Below the pieces are notes generated by a model, which did not search any database, had not been told where the DNA came from, and was given only the letters and a program-made list of their open reading frames with translations. A stretch of 64,000 nt of DNA from contig CP136891.1 in assembly GCA_034359265.1 (NCBI GenBank), positions 47,980,001-48,044,000 of the forward strand. Direction: 5' to 3'. This stretch comes from Canna indica (taxonomy: Eukaryota > Streptophyta > Magnoliopsida > Zingiberales > Cannaceae). Shown here piece after piece: positions 23,331 to 35,805 of the stretch. The first letter of the stretch is position 1. Each line of letters begins with the position of its first letter. Position numbers and translations under genes: made by a program.

Positions 23331-23662
23331 CCCCGAATGACCCCCAACTACAAAGCTATGGAACTCCTCCAATAGTTATTTTTTTATAGCAGCATCATCA
23401 AGTATCACAATTCGACCTTGAAAGAGGAGTATTCCATCTCTTTCTTCATATCGTGTATCTACCCCATGTCCTTCCTGTTTCAGTCAAATGATTTTTAGCT
23501 CCTTGTTTTCTTGATTAAGTCGTCTGATATGATCGAGAAAATTGCTGCAAACTCACCTTCCCTGGAGAAGGCATTTGCAGTCGAATTGAGCTCCCCTGCT
23601 CGATACCTGATCTCAAATTCATATCCCATTAACTTCAGTAGCCATTTTTGCTGCTCAAGGGT

Positions 23663-23893
23663 CTATATTACTTGCTTTTGAATCTCCTTTAGAGATCCAT
23701 GATTGGTCAAAATGGTGAAATTTCGGCCTAATAGGTTTTGTCTCCATTTCTGTACTGCTCTCACTATCGCCACCATTTCCCTTTTGTAAGTAGAGGATGC
23801 TTGTAATCGGGAAGGTAATTTATTACTGAAGAAGGCTATTGGTCTTCCCTCTTGTGAGGGCACAACCCCTATTCCCACCCTAGCTAGAAGCAT
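23663..23893 (-). pseudogene. Gypsy RNase H remnant
   Basis: The frame reads GIGVVPSQEGRPIAFFSNKL and YKREMVAIVRAVQKWRQNLLG, the standard RNase H block of Gypsy elements, followed by FTILTNHGSLK. The upstream join to the reverse transcriptase is interrupted by the MITE at 23965-24550. Confidence 0.82.
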
Positions 23894-23964
23894 CAGTCTC
23901 CACTATGAATTCTTTACTAAATCAGGTAACGCAAGAATAGGTGTTCTACTGAGCACATCCTTCA

Positions 23965-24550
23965 GGGAGCATTTGGTACATTACCACTTAAGATTATTGG
24001 AAATCTAGATTACCACCCAAATAGATTACCATTTTTAAAATTATCGATAATGTTACATTATCATATTTGGTATGTACTGGTAATCTCGCTAGTAATCCAC
24101 GTTACCTTGTTTGGTATAAAAAAAGATTATTAGGAAACTTATATCTTTAACTAAAATACCCTCAAATAAAAAATAAAAAATAAACTAAAAAGAATAAAAA
24201 ATAAATAAATAAATAATAAATAAATAAATAAATAAAAATAGGGATTATCAATTTACTATGAGATGAGGCAAATGAGATGAGATGATGATTTTTTTCTATG
24301 TCAATAGAGGGTATTTTAGTTAGGGGTATTTTTGTCAAAAAATAATAATATTACCACCTTACAAGTAATCCACATAGCCACCCCCTCCCCTGGTAATGTG
24401 GATTACCACTTGAGTGGTAATGTAAATTACCATGGGCACCCAAATTACCAGTAATCTGTTTCAACCAAATGTAGTAATCTGATGGGGCCCAGGTAATTTT
24501 AATTAAGATTACCAGTAATCCATTTAGATTAGCTCATACCAAACGCCCCC
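23965..24550. mobile_element. Tourist/PIF-Harbinger-like MITE
   Basis: The inverted ends GGGAGCATTTGGTA and TACCAAACGCCCCC differ at two positions and match the Tourist-type terminal pattern. The flanks are TCA (23962-23964) and TTA (24551-24553), a worn 3 bp target duplication. It has no coding capacity and carries an AAATAAATAA microsatellite (about 24190-24240) and many ATTACC/GGTAAT words. It cuts the Reina-like pol between reverse transcriptase and RNase H; the coding sense resumes on each side. Confidence 0.85.
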
Positions 24551-25262
24551 TTAGTGTTTCAAAAGTCAATTGTGCTTCCGAAGTCCATTGGAAAGCTTGC
24601 TTTCTTAACAGATCAGTATGGGGTGCCACCGTTCGAGCAAAGTTCCTAATAAATCTCCTATAATATCCTGCCAACCCTATGAATCCTCGCATACCTTTAA
24701 CATTTCGAGGAACTGGCCATTTTTGCACAACAACAATCTTAGCAGGATAAACCTGAATTCCCTTGGAAGTGATCAAATGTCTCAAATACGTACTCGATTG
24801 TTTGACACCCAAAGGAGCATTTTGATTTCTTTACAACTAACTTGTTATCCCTCAGGACTTGTAATACCACTCGAAGATGCACCTGGTGCTCTTGCAGTGA
24901 AGTACTGTAAACCAATATGTCATCGAAGAAGACTAGCATGAACTTACGCAGGCGAGGTTTAAAGAGTTCATTCATAGTAGCTTCGAATGTTGAAGGCGCA
25001 TTGGATAACTCGAAGGGCATAACCAAAAATTCGTAGTGCCCTTCATGAGTTATGAAAGCAGTCTTTGCGATATCAGCTTTATGAACTCGAATTTGGTGAT
25101 ATCCGGCAAACAAATCCAATTTAGAGAAAATTGTCGCTCCCCCAGTTCATCAAACAGCTCATCGACTGTTGGAATAGGGAATCTATCCCGAATAGTTACT
25201 GCATTCAATGCCTGATAATCTACACAATCTCCAAGTTTCATCGTTTTTTTTACCATGAGCAC
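24551..25262 (-). pseudogene. Gypsy reverse transcriptase, broken
   Basis: The frame 25262-25050 has MKLGDCVDYQALNAVTIRDRFPIP, then a shift. The frame 25119-24739 continues with [33 protein letters not shown] and the catalytic block [10 protein letters not shown]. The frame 24812-24551 holds the thumb and connection with FIGLAGYYRRFIRNFA. The two catalytic aspartates are intact but the frame is shifted twice. Confidence 0.85.
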
Positions 25263-25513
25263 TTCTAAATCAAGCCATCACTCAACCTTTCCTATATCTA
25301 CCTTTCAATCTCCTCCTTCTGAAAATGGGGGTATCTATATGGCTTAGCATTGATGGGCTTCTGGTTGTGCAGCAAATGAAATCGGTGGTCAGTCTCTCTT
25401 GAACGAGGTAATCCTTTCAGCGGAGTAAACACATCCTCGAATTCCTCTAATAACAATTTGAGTTGATCATGCTGATAACCCTCCCCTTGAGTGATCTCTG
25501 ATACTAACTCTAA

Positions 25514-27090
25514 CTAATACATCTCTGCCACTACATTTGAATCGCAATCTTTTGTTAAAGTACTACATTGAATCTGTTTCAAGGGCAGTGATTGTTGCCG
25601 CATCCAAGAGCATGTGTTCCCTTGCAGCTGGAATTCAAACTTGAGCTTGGCGAAGTCCATGATCACTTGCCCCAGTGTGGCCATCCATGCCACCCCCAAA
25701 ACTATATCAGAACCTTTGATCGGAAGAGCATAAAAATTGGTAGTGATAGTTGTTCCCTGGATCATCAATTGAACATTTCAAATTATGCACCACTACCAAC
25801 CATTACTCCAATTGTTGTAGCTGGCTCCACTATTAAACCCAAGTATTTCAATCCCCGAGTTTGGATAAAATTATGGGTGTTGCTGCCGTCGAGTAACACT
25901 TGCACACTTTTACCTCGGATGGTCCCATTGAACCTCAAGGTTATGGGGGAGAAACAGCCTGATAAGGCGTTAAAGGAGATTAGAGATTGTTCTGCTCCTT
26001 CTCCCTCAATCAGTCCTAATGACATGTTCAATTTCAGTTCATTTTCTTCTCCGGAGAGGTCCTCTTCATCGAGCATGAATAACTGCGGCGCCTTGCATTT
26101 ATGACCATACGAATATTTCTCATCAGAATAAAAACAAAGGCCTTGCTCCTTTCTCTTTTGAGCCTCGGCTGAAGTAATTCGTCGAGGTGTTTGTTTAAGC
26201 TCTACTGGTGAAGGTGCCGATGATGCTGCAAGCCGAGGGAATGTGCTGTTCATTCCTTTTTGTGAAGTAGGTAGTATGCCTTGCCCTTTAGTTCCTGAAT
26301 AATAACTCGGGAATCTTCGACTTGTCGCCACTTTTGCCTCATATTGCTTGGCCAACATGACTGCTTCATGCATCAAGGTTGGCTGAAGTGCTAACAAATT
26401 AGTTTTAATATCAGTCTGTAGCCCTAAAACAAAGTAATTGACCCAAATTGATTCTGGTAAGTCAGTCGTTCGCAGAGCTAGCTCCTCAAACTTGCTTTCA
26501 TAATCTTCTACCTTACCATTCTGAATTAGTTTTGTCAACTGGCCCTCAGTTGGTTCGAAACGTCTCCGAATGGCTTCCACCAAGTGACGATACCCCGATA
26601 ATTGTTTGCGCTTCTGCATCCAGCGGAACCAACGTCTCGCCAATCCATCCATTCTAAACAATGCCATGGTGACCCTGTGCTGATCTTCGGTAGCATAAAA
26701 TTTAAAAAAATCCTCTGTCACCGCAATTCATTCCTCTGCATCCATGTCATTGAAGAGCGGCAATTCTATCTACGGGGGTTTGGGCGAAAACGAGAACTCA
26801 TCCTCTTCACCAGTTTCGCCTTTTACTGCAACCTTCCATCGCGGCCGCTGGCAACTCATAGTCGCTGTGTTAGGCAGTTGTTCTGCCTTGATTTTATTCC
26901 ACTGTACCATCTGGTTATTCAATAATCTGTTCTGCGCGGAAATGGTTTGCAACAATTTTTGTTGTCCTTCAATCGCTTGTTGTTGTGAATCCATGTTCGC
27001 TTGGATCGTCTCCAATAGTTGATCATGGCGAGTATTCGCCTCTTGCAAGGATTTCACTGATTCCGCCAGCGAATGATATCGAGCATCCAT
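25514..27090 (-). pseudogene. Gypsy gag and protease, broken
   Basis: It starts at MDARYHSLAESVKSLQ (27090) with a glutamine-rich coiled coil, a stop near 26770-26722, then the gag core in the frame 26721-25783 (VTMALFRMDGLARRWFRW, LALQPTLMHEAVMLAKQYEA). A zinc motif follows as GLCFYSDEKYSYGHKCK, in which the second cysteine of the usual set is replaced. The protease entry reads VLLDGSNTHNFI, where the normal active site has the order D-S/T-G. The frame 25768-25514 carries KGSDIVLGVAWM, the end of the protease domain. Confidence 0.83.
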
Positions 27091-27133
27091 AGTTTTCGAT
27101 TCACAAAATAAATCGACTCAATGAAAGCACCAA

Positions 27134-27729
27134 TGTCAGGGATGATATTACCTAACTGAGATTGACGTTTGTAATTAAAGAAATCAATTGTTGCGTCTCC
27201 TCTAAGAACGTTCTCCGATCTCTAGTTCGTTGGCACGTCAGATTGCGGGAAGAAGATTTAAAGAGAAGAGGATCTGAGATGAGAAAAGGGAGAGAAGTAG
27301 AGATAGAGAGGATAGAGATTTCAAATCATAGCTCAATGCATCTCATTTCAACTATCGTCTTATTTATACATTCGTTGAAGATCTAGTTACGATTGGAAAT
27401 AAACTTTTATATCTTCATCCATAGATCCTTTATTCATACTCATTTAATTGGATAATTGGAAGACTTGATTCAGTTCAAAAAAATTATGTTTCACGACTCC
27501 ATATACATAATCCAATTTTCTTATTCAATTTCAAAAATAAAATTTATAATTGGACTTTGGATACAAATCATGAGAATGTATATTCTTTCTCAAATATGCT
27601 ATTGAGAGGTAAAGAATTAAAGTGAGTACACAATATTACAAAACATAATCACGACTCCAATGGGGCCTGCATCGCACACGCTCGCCTCTGCGTGGCTAAG
27701 TTGGCCCACTACTTGCGTCTATCTTCGCA
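27134..27729 (-). repeat. 5' LTR of the Reina-like element, interrupted
   Basis: It runs from TGTCAGGG at 27134; the LTR sequence stops at about 27729 (CTTCGCA), some 30 bases short of the end seen in the left LTR. A 248 bp segment at 27376-27623 is absent from the left LTR. The LTR lies directly upstream of the EPSIN 5' region and may contribute promoter or silencing signals there. Confidence 0.8.
27376..27623. mobile_element. 248 bp insertion of unknown class in the LTR
   Basis: The left LTR reads ATACATTCGTGAGTAC without interruption, while here CATTCGT and GAGTAC are separated by this AT-rich segment (TGAAGATCTAGTT to GAATTAAAGT). I see no clear inverted ends or target duplication, so it may be a worn MITE or gap-filling DNA. 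Confidence 0.6.
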
Positions 27730-28135
27730 AGTTTGCAGGTTTATTTTTTCTTAAAAAGAAATCAATACGTAAAACCTCAAAATAGATAATAGATGTAGAA
27801 TTAACAGGTAAAAGGTCCCACATGCACAACTTTTTAGGGGCCACATTAGCCGAATTACTTTTCTGGGTGATTCGGCCATTCTTTGCAATTTTTTCTTCCA
27901 TTCGTCATCAAGCAAGAGCCGCCGTCTGATCTTTGATAGAAGACTATCGCGTCACTCCAATCTTAAATCGCTCTTCGAGCGCTCCCGCGACGGTAACGGC
28001 AAAGAATTGCCCCGCGAAACCCCGGAAAGAAAGGGGCTTTTTCCCCTTCATTCATCTAAATGTATGTTAATCCTCTCCCGCTTCCTCCCAATTTCAGCTT
28101 CTGGATAAAGACCTTAGCGCTCGACACCTCCGGCC
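27730..28135 (+). promoter_or_regulatory. EPSIN promoter-proximal region and 5' UTR
   Basis: Only this 406-base stretch separates the retrotransposon LTR from the EPSIN start codon. GC content rises from about 27900 on, as expected for a plant 5' UTR. A pyrimidine stretch ending in CAATTTCAG at 28096 could be a splice acceptor for a 5' UTR intron. No certain TATA box is visible. Confidence 0.5.
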
Positions 28136-31100
28136 ATGGATTTCATGAGGATTCTGGATCAGACGGTCCGCGAGATGTGAGTTCTTGTTTTGGACAATCT
28201 TCAATCGATGTCTTAGGTTTTATTTATTTTATTTCCCATTGATTCTTTCATCGTGTTTTTACAGAAAGAGGGAGGTCAATCTCAAAGTGCTCAAAGTGCC
28301 GGAGATTGAACAGAAGGTTCGGTTTCTTTTTTTATTGATATAAAGGATTAAATGGTCAGAATATAAGTTGATATGGTATGATAAGAAATTTTTCGTCATG
28401 CCCAATGAAGCTTTCGTGTATCTTGTTGGAAATTTTGATTAAGACAAGTCTAAGTTAGTTCTTAAAACATTCGAAAATTACACCTTGAGGGGAACCATTT
28501 GTTGCTAGATACAATGCTCTATTTGATCGCAGAATAGATCCCTCTGTTCATCATAACCCTATACAAAGACTTCACCTAGAAAATGTCATTTGCTTCCCAC
28601 CACCATATAAATGAATTGAAGCTTGTAAAGCAAATTCTTGATATATACATATTAGGTGATATAAAAAATCTTTGGTGTTTAATTCCTCCATAGCTAAAAT
28701 AATTGAGTAGTTGCACTTAACCTTGTACAAAGTTATTTTGTCATATCTTGTCTTGATATTTGATACTACATGTATCCTTTTCCTTGCTAAAAACACCACC
28801 ACTATGTATAGGTTCTTGATGCCACCAATGACGAACCTTGGGGTCCTCATGGAACTGTTCTTTCCGAGATTGCTCAGGCGACTAAAAAATTGTATAGATT
28901 ACTTTTACTCTTTTTTTGTTAAGTTGATGCTGACATAGTTAATTTAGGTTAGTGCCATAGAAATGTACATTTGACTCTAAGACTATTGTCAGCCCCGAAT
29001 GCCAATTGATTTTAAATGTGCTTTGGACGAGATTGACAGATACAGGGCCAAATTGGCGCCACGTTTATAAGGTATTGTTTGAACTATTACTCATTTCCAT
29101 TCACAAAATTCTAGCTTATATTCTCTATAAAATTACACCAGAAGACTTATAAAATATTCACTTATGTCAACCCTCAGGCATTGAATGTTATTGAATACTT
29201 GGTATCAAATGGATCGGAGCGTGCACTTGATGACATTCTTGTGCATATTTCCCAAATTTCGGTAATGGTTTTTTCCTGATGATGTTGATTCATTTGTGTT
29301 CAATCATATCTATATTTGTTTTCTGCCTCGTCATTCCTCCTTGTCTACATATCCATGAAGGCAATATCAGGATTCGAGTATGTTGACCCTAATGGGAAGG
29401 ACCTTGGAATCAATGTAAGGATGAAGGTGGAGACACTCTTAACTCTATTGCTCAACAAGGAGAAAATACAAGCAGCAAGGGAAAAGGCTGTTGCTACTCG
29501 AAACAAGTAAGTCCTTGTATCGGTCACCAAAATATTTATTGTTACTGATGCTCTTTTATATTCTGTAGAGTAAAATATCACTGTTCTAACAATTAAAAAT
29601 ACACTATATTCAGGTACTTTGGATTGTCATCTGCAGGAATAACATCTAAATCAAGTTCAGCCTCATGTCTCAGTGGTCCAAAGGGAGATAACTACACCAC
29701 ATATGGGTACAAAGTAGGAGATCAATATGGCAAAGAGTGTAAATGGAAACATGAAAACAAAGATAGTCAGAAGTCACAAGATGTTGCTAGAGAAAATGCA
29801 GTGAGAAAATTAAAGAGGCAAGTTTCAAATCTTTCTAGGTATATGCAAAATTGCAATTCGTGTTTTGTCAGTTTCTTCTTTATTTATTTAATATGCTCGA
29901 TTGTGGTCGCTTTTCAAATTTTTATGAGAGGTCGGTGATGTTGTCACATAACCTTACCATCTCAATTGTCATCTTAATCTGCGACCAATAAGCAGTCTGT
30001 CATCATGTTTAAGTCAGGAGCTACTCAGTTTTCAAGCTAGACTTGGCTCCAAGGCTAGCTGGGTGTCCAACAAGCTGCTCGATTTTTTTCTCCTTGGCCA
30101 AATCCTCAAGGCAAGCTTTCTCCTTGACTCCGAGTGTCTTCCCCTAGGCCTAGGGCCTGCCTGCATTCACAAGCAAGGGGTGCCATGGATATAGTGGGGA
30201 CACACTTAATGTGGAAGTTAGTTCTCTGTCTCAACTCTGTAGCTAGTTGAGAAGTTGGAAAGGCTTAGCTTAGCAAGCGCTTGGAGGCTTGGAGCTCTAT
30301 CTATAGGCAAACGGGATAAGCAGTCTAACACCTTTCGCCCTCAGATTCATCATCATATCATCAGATATGACAGTGATTTGACGGATAGTAAAGTGGTCAT
30401 GTTCCTTGTGCTTATATGGTGCCAATTTTGCTGGTCCATATGGTGGCAGTATGGATTGTCATTTGTAGGTCAAGTGGATAATAAACAAAACTATAGAAAG
30501 AGCAGTACAAATTGAGCTCAGCTTTGGGGTTAGCTTTGGCTCATAGGCCGAGGATGAATAGCATAGTGAAAATGCATGTATTCATGTCTCTTATGTAAAG
30601 GCTTCCAAGCACATGAAAAATGGTTGTAGAAGACCACATTTTGTAGCTCGAGTAATAATAATGATATAATAGCAGGTTCATATCAAATCTAAACCTATTT
30701 AACAATTCAAGTATACTTAGAATGAATTATTCAAACCTCTTTGTAGCCTCAGGATTGAATTATTCAAATTTCACTAATTACTACATATGTTGGTTTAGTG
30801 GTTTATCTTAATATGAATCAGAACTTGTAAGACACAAGTGATTTTGTTAAAATGGCATTACTGTTTACATATATAATTTAATTGTACTTGTTTTACCTGT
30901 CACTATATAGGAATCAAGATTCTTTACCATCGAATTCCTCAAAGATATTGACAAAGCCAGGTGCTATTCCATCATCAAAAAGCCATAATGCACAAGCAAA
31001 TAGTGAGGAAGATGATTTTGATGACTTTGACCCACGCAGATCTTCTAGTGCTTCAAAAAGCCATAATGCACAAGCAAATAGTGAGGAAGATGATTTTGAT

Positions 31101-34100
31101 AATTTTGACCCACGCAGATCTTCTAATGGTAAATTCTTTTTCTAGCTACTATATATGCATATGCGAAAGACCATCAAATGTACATTTTAAACAATAAAAC
31201 TCATTTGATTCTTGTGTTAAGAAAATTTTCTTCTCTAAATGCTACTTTTCCAATACATAATTCCCAATAAATTTCTCTAACCATACTAGTATGTGCATGA
31301 TCATGTGTCTATAGCAGTTTCCTTTCTGAAGTAATTCAAGTTCTTGCCTGTTGGTCTTATTTCTCATACGGATGAGCCTCTTATTTGATGTATGTTCAAT
31401 CTCAGCCTACTGCAGCAGTCACTATAAACTTCTAACTGGAGTTTATCTAGGCTGGTCGAGTGTCAAGTTTTCATACAACACATTAATTTGTTCATATGCA
31501 TTACTACTTGGCTGATTTTACAGGATCTGGTAATGCAAGAAATAAGCAAGTAGATTTATTTGAACAAAGCTTAGTGGGCGACCTCATGGATGATGCACCA
31601 CCTATTTCAACAAAGACAACTGCAAATGAGAGTACTGTTAATCCTGAGATCGATCTCTTTGCTGATGCAGCCTCCAGATCAGCCTCATGTGGAGAAGCAA
31701 CACAAAATTCTCTTAGACAGGTCAGTTTTTGTTTTTTTTTTCTGTTTAAATTAATGGATTAATAAAAATGGTGAAGGTATCTTTACCAACACTATATGCT
31801 GATCTAGATTCTAAGGAGAGATATTCTTTTGACTTAATATATTGATGTGACGAAGTGTAATCGTCTGCAGTTGATCATATCCTGCCACCACCCACCCGAA
31901 TATGATTAATAACATATAGCAGTTATGCACATAAATAATATGCATGTGAAAGGAGGATGCATAGGCCACCTCCAATTGAAGTTGTTACACAGTTAAAGAT
32001 TGATCAAGGTGCTGATCTTAGAGAGGCACAGTAGCCATCTGATCAGTGCTCGCTCTTAGGAGATCAAGATAGGTCACAACTACTTTTATGTTTAAGGTTA
32101 TTGTTTCAGTGATGTGGATGATGAAAGTAAGGAAATTAACATGGAGCCTGATCAGTTCACTCCACATATATGACTAGAGAGGTAAAGGGAGGCAAACTGA
32201 CCAGTGCGAGAGATGAAAGGATTATCCCCCATTTGCTCAACTTTAAGTTAATAACTTTAACACATAAATATTATATAAGGATTACCCCCATTTGGATTCA
32301 ATAAAAATATCTAGAATATCAAAATCCTTAAGAATCAAAATCTAACTTTTGGGGTCTAGTACAAATTTTCGAAAAACGGAAATTTTATAATTTCTCAGGT
32401 CAAATATGAATCGATTAAAAGCTTCCAAAAATTCCTTAAAAATATGTCGTTAACTAGTTTTTACCTGAAGAACAATTACGACTTTTGGTGCCAAGAAAAT
32501 ATCTAGGTCATATAGCCCTCCAAGGAGCTCCCTAGACTTAGTGAATTTCATGACCGTTTTCTGATTTTCCGGTTTTTCATGTTTTGGGGTTCGGGTTTGG
32601 TTTTTGGGTTTTTTGCATCATAAGAGAGGATTACATATTCATTCTAGACACCCTAAACCTAAATTCTAACTTCCCAAAGAATCCAAGCGTCGACGACCGT
32701 CCTTGTCGATTTCTTTGATTTCTCCGATTTTTTCGATCGGGGACGACGCACGCAAACCGATATGGAACCTGAAAATAATTCTTCATGAATACATTAGTTT
32801 CATGTTTGTTATCATCAAAACCGAGATTAAGACCAAGGTTGAAAACATTAGGCCAACACTAGAGCCCTTAGACGACCCCTCGCACGGTCCTACCTTACGC
32901 TCCTTAGCGAGCTCGGCTTAACTGCCCAAGCGCGATCCTCGGCCCCAGAGTCGATACTTCCGGCCCCAGAGCCCTTACACGATCAAGACTCGGTTTTCAC
33001 CAACTTGGCTCGGCAGCCATCGTGCCACTACTTCTGGCCTTAGAGCTCGTACACAACCCCTCCTGCAGTCCTGTCTTACGCTCCTTGGCGAGCTCGGCTT
33101 GACCCCCGTAACGCGTTCCTCAGCCCGAAAGCCGTTACTTTTGGCCTCAACACCCTCACTCGGCCTTACCGACACCACTCAACCTTAAAGAGTAAATTCG
33201 GAATTCACTATGCGGAGCCTGACCTCAAGCAAAGACCACATGAAAAATCAACTATAGATTACCAAGGAATGAAAATTGTAACCACAACAAATGTGCATAA
33301 ATGTCCAAAGGCACAAAAATGAACCCACAACGGGCCGATAGTCAAACACTTCAACAATCCTCAGAGGGCAATAATTCATTACAGACAACTGGATAGCCCA
33401 CATACGGGTCATTTGAAATACAACTTCGAGGGAGAAGATACCTCAGCCTCAGCCGGCGCAACGAGAACTTCCCCTTTCGGAACATCCTCGTCCATTGGAG
33501 AAACAAAACACTAATTGGGAGCAGCAGCCGACAACTCCTCTCATGAATCTCCTCCTCGGCCTCAAAGTCTACCAAAGCACCGTCTCATACCTCCTTAAGG
33601 AAACCAACCCCAGAAAAGTCAGCCTCAAGAGCGAAAAATTAAGCCTGCTTAATCGCCCTGTTGAAACCTTCAATATATAAGGATAGATCGGTGTCTTGCC
33701 AACGATTCACCTCGTTCTCGGAATTCCTTGCCATCCGCCTGCATCCCTCGACCTCGGTCTGCAGACGGAAACTTTTTGCTACCGCCATCTCAAGATCATG
33801 ACAAAGTCATTCGAGTTCCTTTCTAGACCCATCCTCCACTTTCTTCAACCGAGCGGCTGACTCAACAACAACAACATTCAAATGCTCAACCTCGTGAGTT
33901 TTCGCCCTCCTGACCTCGGCTAACTCGAGCTTCAACAGCTCAACCTCTCGGACCCGAGCCCTTGATTCCTCTGACAAAGACTCCCTCAGCCTGCCTATCA
34001 AGGTCGACAGCTGAGCCCACATGTCTACCTCCTCTGGTGAACCCACTCGGTCCCTTGGACAGAAAGAACCACCTGCATAGAGTATAGCCAACCGCTGAGC

Positions 34101-35805
34101 CGATGCCGTGGAACCTCCCACAACCACCATACCCGGCGCCAAGGCTTCATCCTCCACCAAAGCGGAACCTTCGTGAGAAAACAGACCCCCACTGATGCTA
34201 GGACTTCTGGCAAGCATGAAATTCTCTCCTCATTTGCTACCCTATCCTATCCTATAGAGTGAAGCAAGCAAACCACTATTGTTTAAAACCTTGATACTGG
34301 CAACACTATATGATGCTGACATTTAAAACCTTGATCCTGGTGAGTGGTGACAGTACAGGATTGCAGATAAGAGAGAAAAAAGAATATTTCCGGTCAATAG
34401 GCAAAATGGAAAAATTTAATGATACGGAAATTGTGTTGTTGAACTCGTCATTAAGAACTATGATCTCTTTGTTAACTGATGTGAGTAGCTCTTGATGTCT
34501 TTAATTTCATATGCTGGGAAGTGTATATGGGTCTCATATTCAGCAATATTTTCTATTTCATCTTTTTCCAGTTTATGTGACTATTTTTAATTTCAAGTAG
34601 TTCCTAACAGGCAGATAATTTTAACGACCCTCATCATGGTAATGCAGGGAAACATGGATCTTTTTGCAACTCAACCTGCCTTTCCTCCTTTATCTCCTTC
34701 AAATGTAGATCTTATGGCTGTACCAAAAGCAGTATCACATTCAGAAACCAAATCAAATGTAGATCTTATTGCTGAAAATTTTGATCCCTTTGCTGCAATT
34801 CCAGTTAGCAATTTCGAAAAATCTGATCCCTTTGCTAGCTTTGCTTCTCATGCTGAACCAGTAACTACAAAGTCTTCACAGAATACTACAAATACTAGTT
34901 GCAACGATCTTGACATTGACTCCATATTTGGTGCATTTACTTCAACCACTGAACAGGCAATATCAGAGCCTTCACATCATTCTTCGCAAAGAAGTCTTGA
35001 CAACTTGAAGACTAATTCAATGCCTGAGTTCAGCAAGGAAAATTTTCAGGTCAAATCTGGTGTATGGGCTGACTGCTTAAATCGTGGACTGATTGATCTG
35101 AACATATCTGCTCGTGAGTATTCTTCTTCATTTATTATTATATTTCAACATTATAAATGGCATAATCAATTTTCTCTTCAAATATATAAAACTCAACATA
35201 TGGTGAGTTAGGATCTGCTGAAATTGACCCGATCAGCCATTTATTTCTGGAAATGGGGATAAACCAAAGCTGGGTTTAGGATCAATGGTCAATTCCAACT
35301 ATCCTAAAAAATCAAAATTCTAATCTTGTCCTTGTATGCATACATTTGCAATTCTCGCATGCTTTTCAGATCAGTTATATATTATAGATGTGCATTTACA
35401 GCTCTATATTTAGACTAAGTCTTTTCATGTTACTGACAATTTCAAAACATTCAACCAAACATGTTTGAAGTAAGGTGATAAATATGCCTGTAGAAATGCC
35501 TTTTTATGTGGCATATTTACTATCAAGTTCATGTAGTTGAAACATTAGCAGCTAGTAGTATATATGTTGGTTGTTGCAATTATGAATGGGTATTTCACAT
35601 GCATTTCGTAGCCAAGAGAGTGAACTTATCAGACATTGGAATTATGGGAGAGCTTCACGAGGTACCACCCATTGAGAAGGAAAAATGGCCAACGGTAATT
35701 ATGGGAAGAGCAATGGGTGCAGGATCAGGTCTTGGTAGGTCCGGATTTTCAACAGCAACGGGTGGCAGTGGGAACCTTTCGAACTCTGGTCAACAACATT
35801 ATTGA
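28136..35805 (+). CDS. EPSIN1-like: Clathrin interactor EPSIN1-like protein (ENTH domain)
   Basis: The 11 coding exons are 28136-28176, 28265-28316, 28812-28891, 28993-29071, 29178-29261, 29361-29506, 29614-29838, 30911-31128, 31524-31720, 34648-35113 and 35612-35805. They give 593 residues with GT-AG introns and consistent phases. The start [13 protein letters not shown] is the conserved epsin start. An ENTH domain fills about residues 10-145 ([37 protein letters not shown]). The rest is disordered: DDFDDFDPR motifs (270-304), DLF-type clathrin-box-like words (VDLF, IDLF, MDLF), DPF motifs (FDPFAA, SDPFAS), the block [19 protein letters not shown] and a glycine-rich tail MGAGSGLG. Plant EPSIN1 binds phosphoinositides, clathrin and adaptors and serves vacuolar cargo sorting at the trans-Golgi. 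Length is close to Arabidopsis EPSIN1. Introns 7 and 9 are large and intron 9 holds transposon debris. Confidence 0.93.
30975..31128 (+). repeat. 78 bp in-frame tandem duplication in EPSIN exon 8
   Basis: Units start at 30975 and 31053 with TCAAAAAGCCATAATGC. Over the first 70 bases they differ at about two positions (GATGAC against GATAAT). Each encodes about 26 residues with [14 protein letters not shown] and FDPRRSS. The repeat keeps the frame, doubling an acidic [12 protein letters not shown] motif that occurs once in Arabidopsis EPSIN1 as I recall it. Confidence 0.92.
32225..32858 (-). repeat. Truncated LTR of the gag-only superfamily in EPSIN intron 9
   Basis: Read on the minus strand it begins TGTTGGCCTAATGTTTTCAACC at 32858 and follows the LTR starts at 48451 and 63248, including the CCAAATGGGG and AAAATCTAACTTTTGGGG blocks. 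It breaks off near 32225 without U3, TATA or U5. It lies well inside intron 9 (31721-34647), so it does not disturb the coding frame. Confidence 0.8.
33351..34217 (-). pseudogene. Retroelement coiled-coil protein remnant in EPSIN intron 9
   Basis: The frame 34217-33807 encodes [18 protein letters not shown] followed by a coiled coil ([37 protein letters not shown]). After a stop the sense continues leftward with [19 protein letters not shown] and [14 protein letters not shown]. Proteins of this shape occur in many plant Gypsy-type elements next to gag, but I cannot name the family firmly. The surrounding 32859-33350 is GC-rich with CTCGGCTT repeats and holds no frame. An origin from a separate insertion is inferred. 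Confidence 0.5.

Larger units (their letters stand above)
18583..27729 (-). mobile_element. Gypsy retrotransposon, Reina-like, with several later insertions
   Basis: The LTRs are short (about 380 bp after removing insertions) and start TGTCAGGGATGATATTACC at 18583 and at 27134. Between them, right to left, are gag, protease, reverse transcriptase, RNase H and integrase. Short LTRs and a gag ending in a CDEK-like zinc motif (here CFYSDEKYSYGHKC) fit the Reina lineage of chromoviruses. Four younger insertions sit in it: a 2.5 kb solo LTR, an hAT derivative, a Tourist-like MITE and a 248 bp segment. Its right LTR ends about 400 bp before the EPSIN start codon. All coding parts are broken. Confidence 0.88.
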
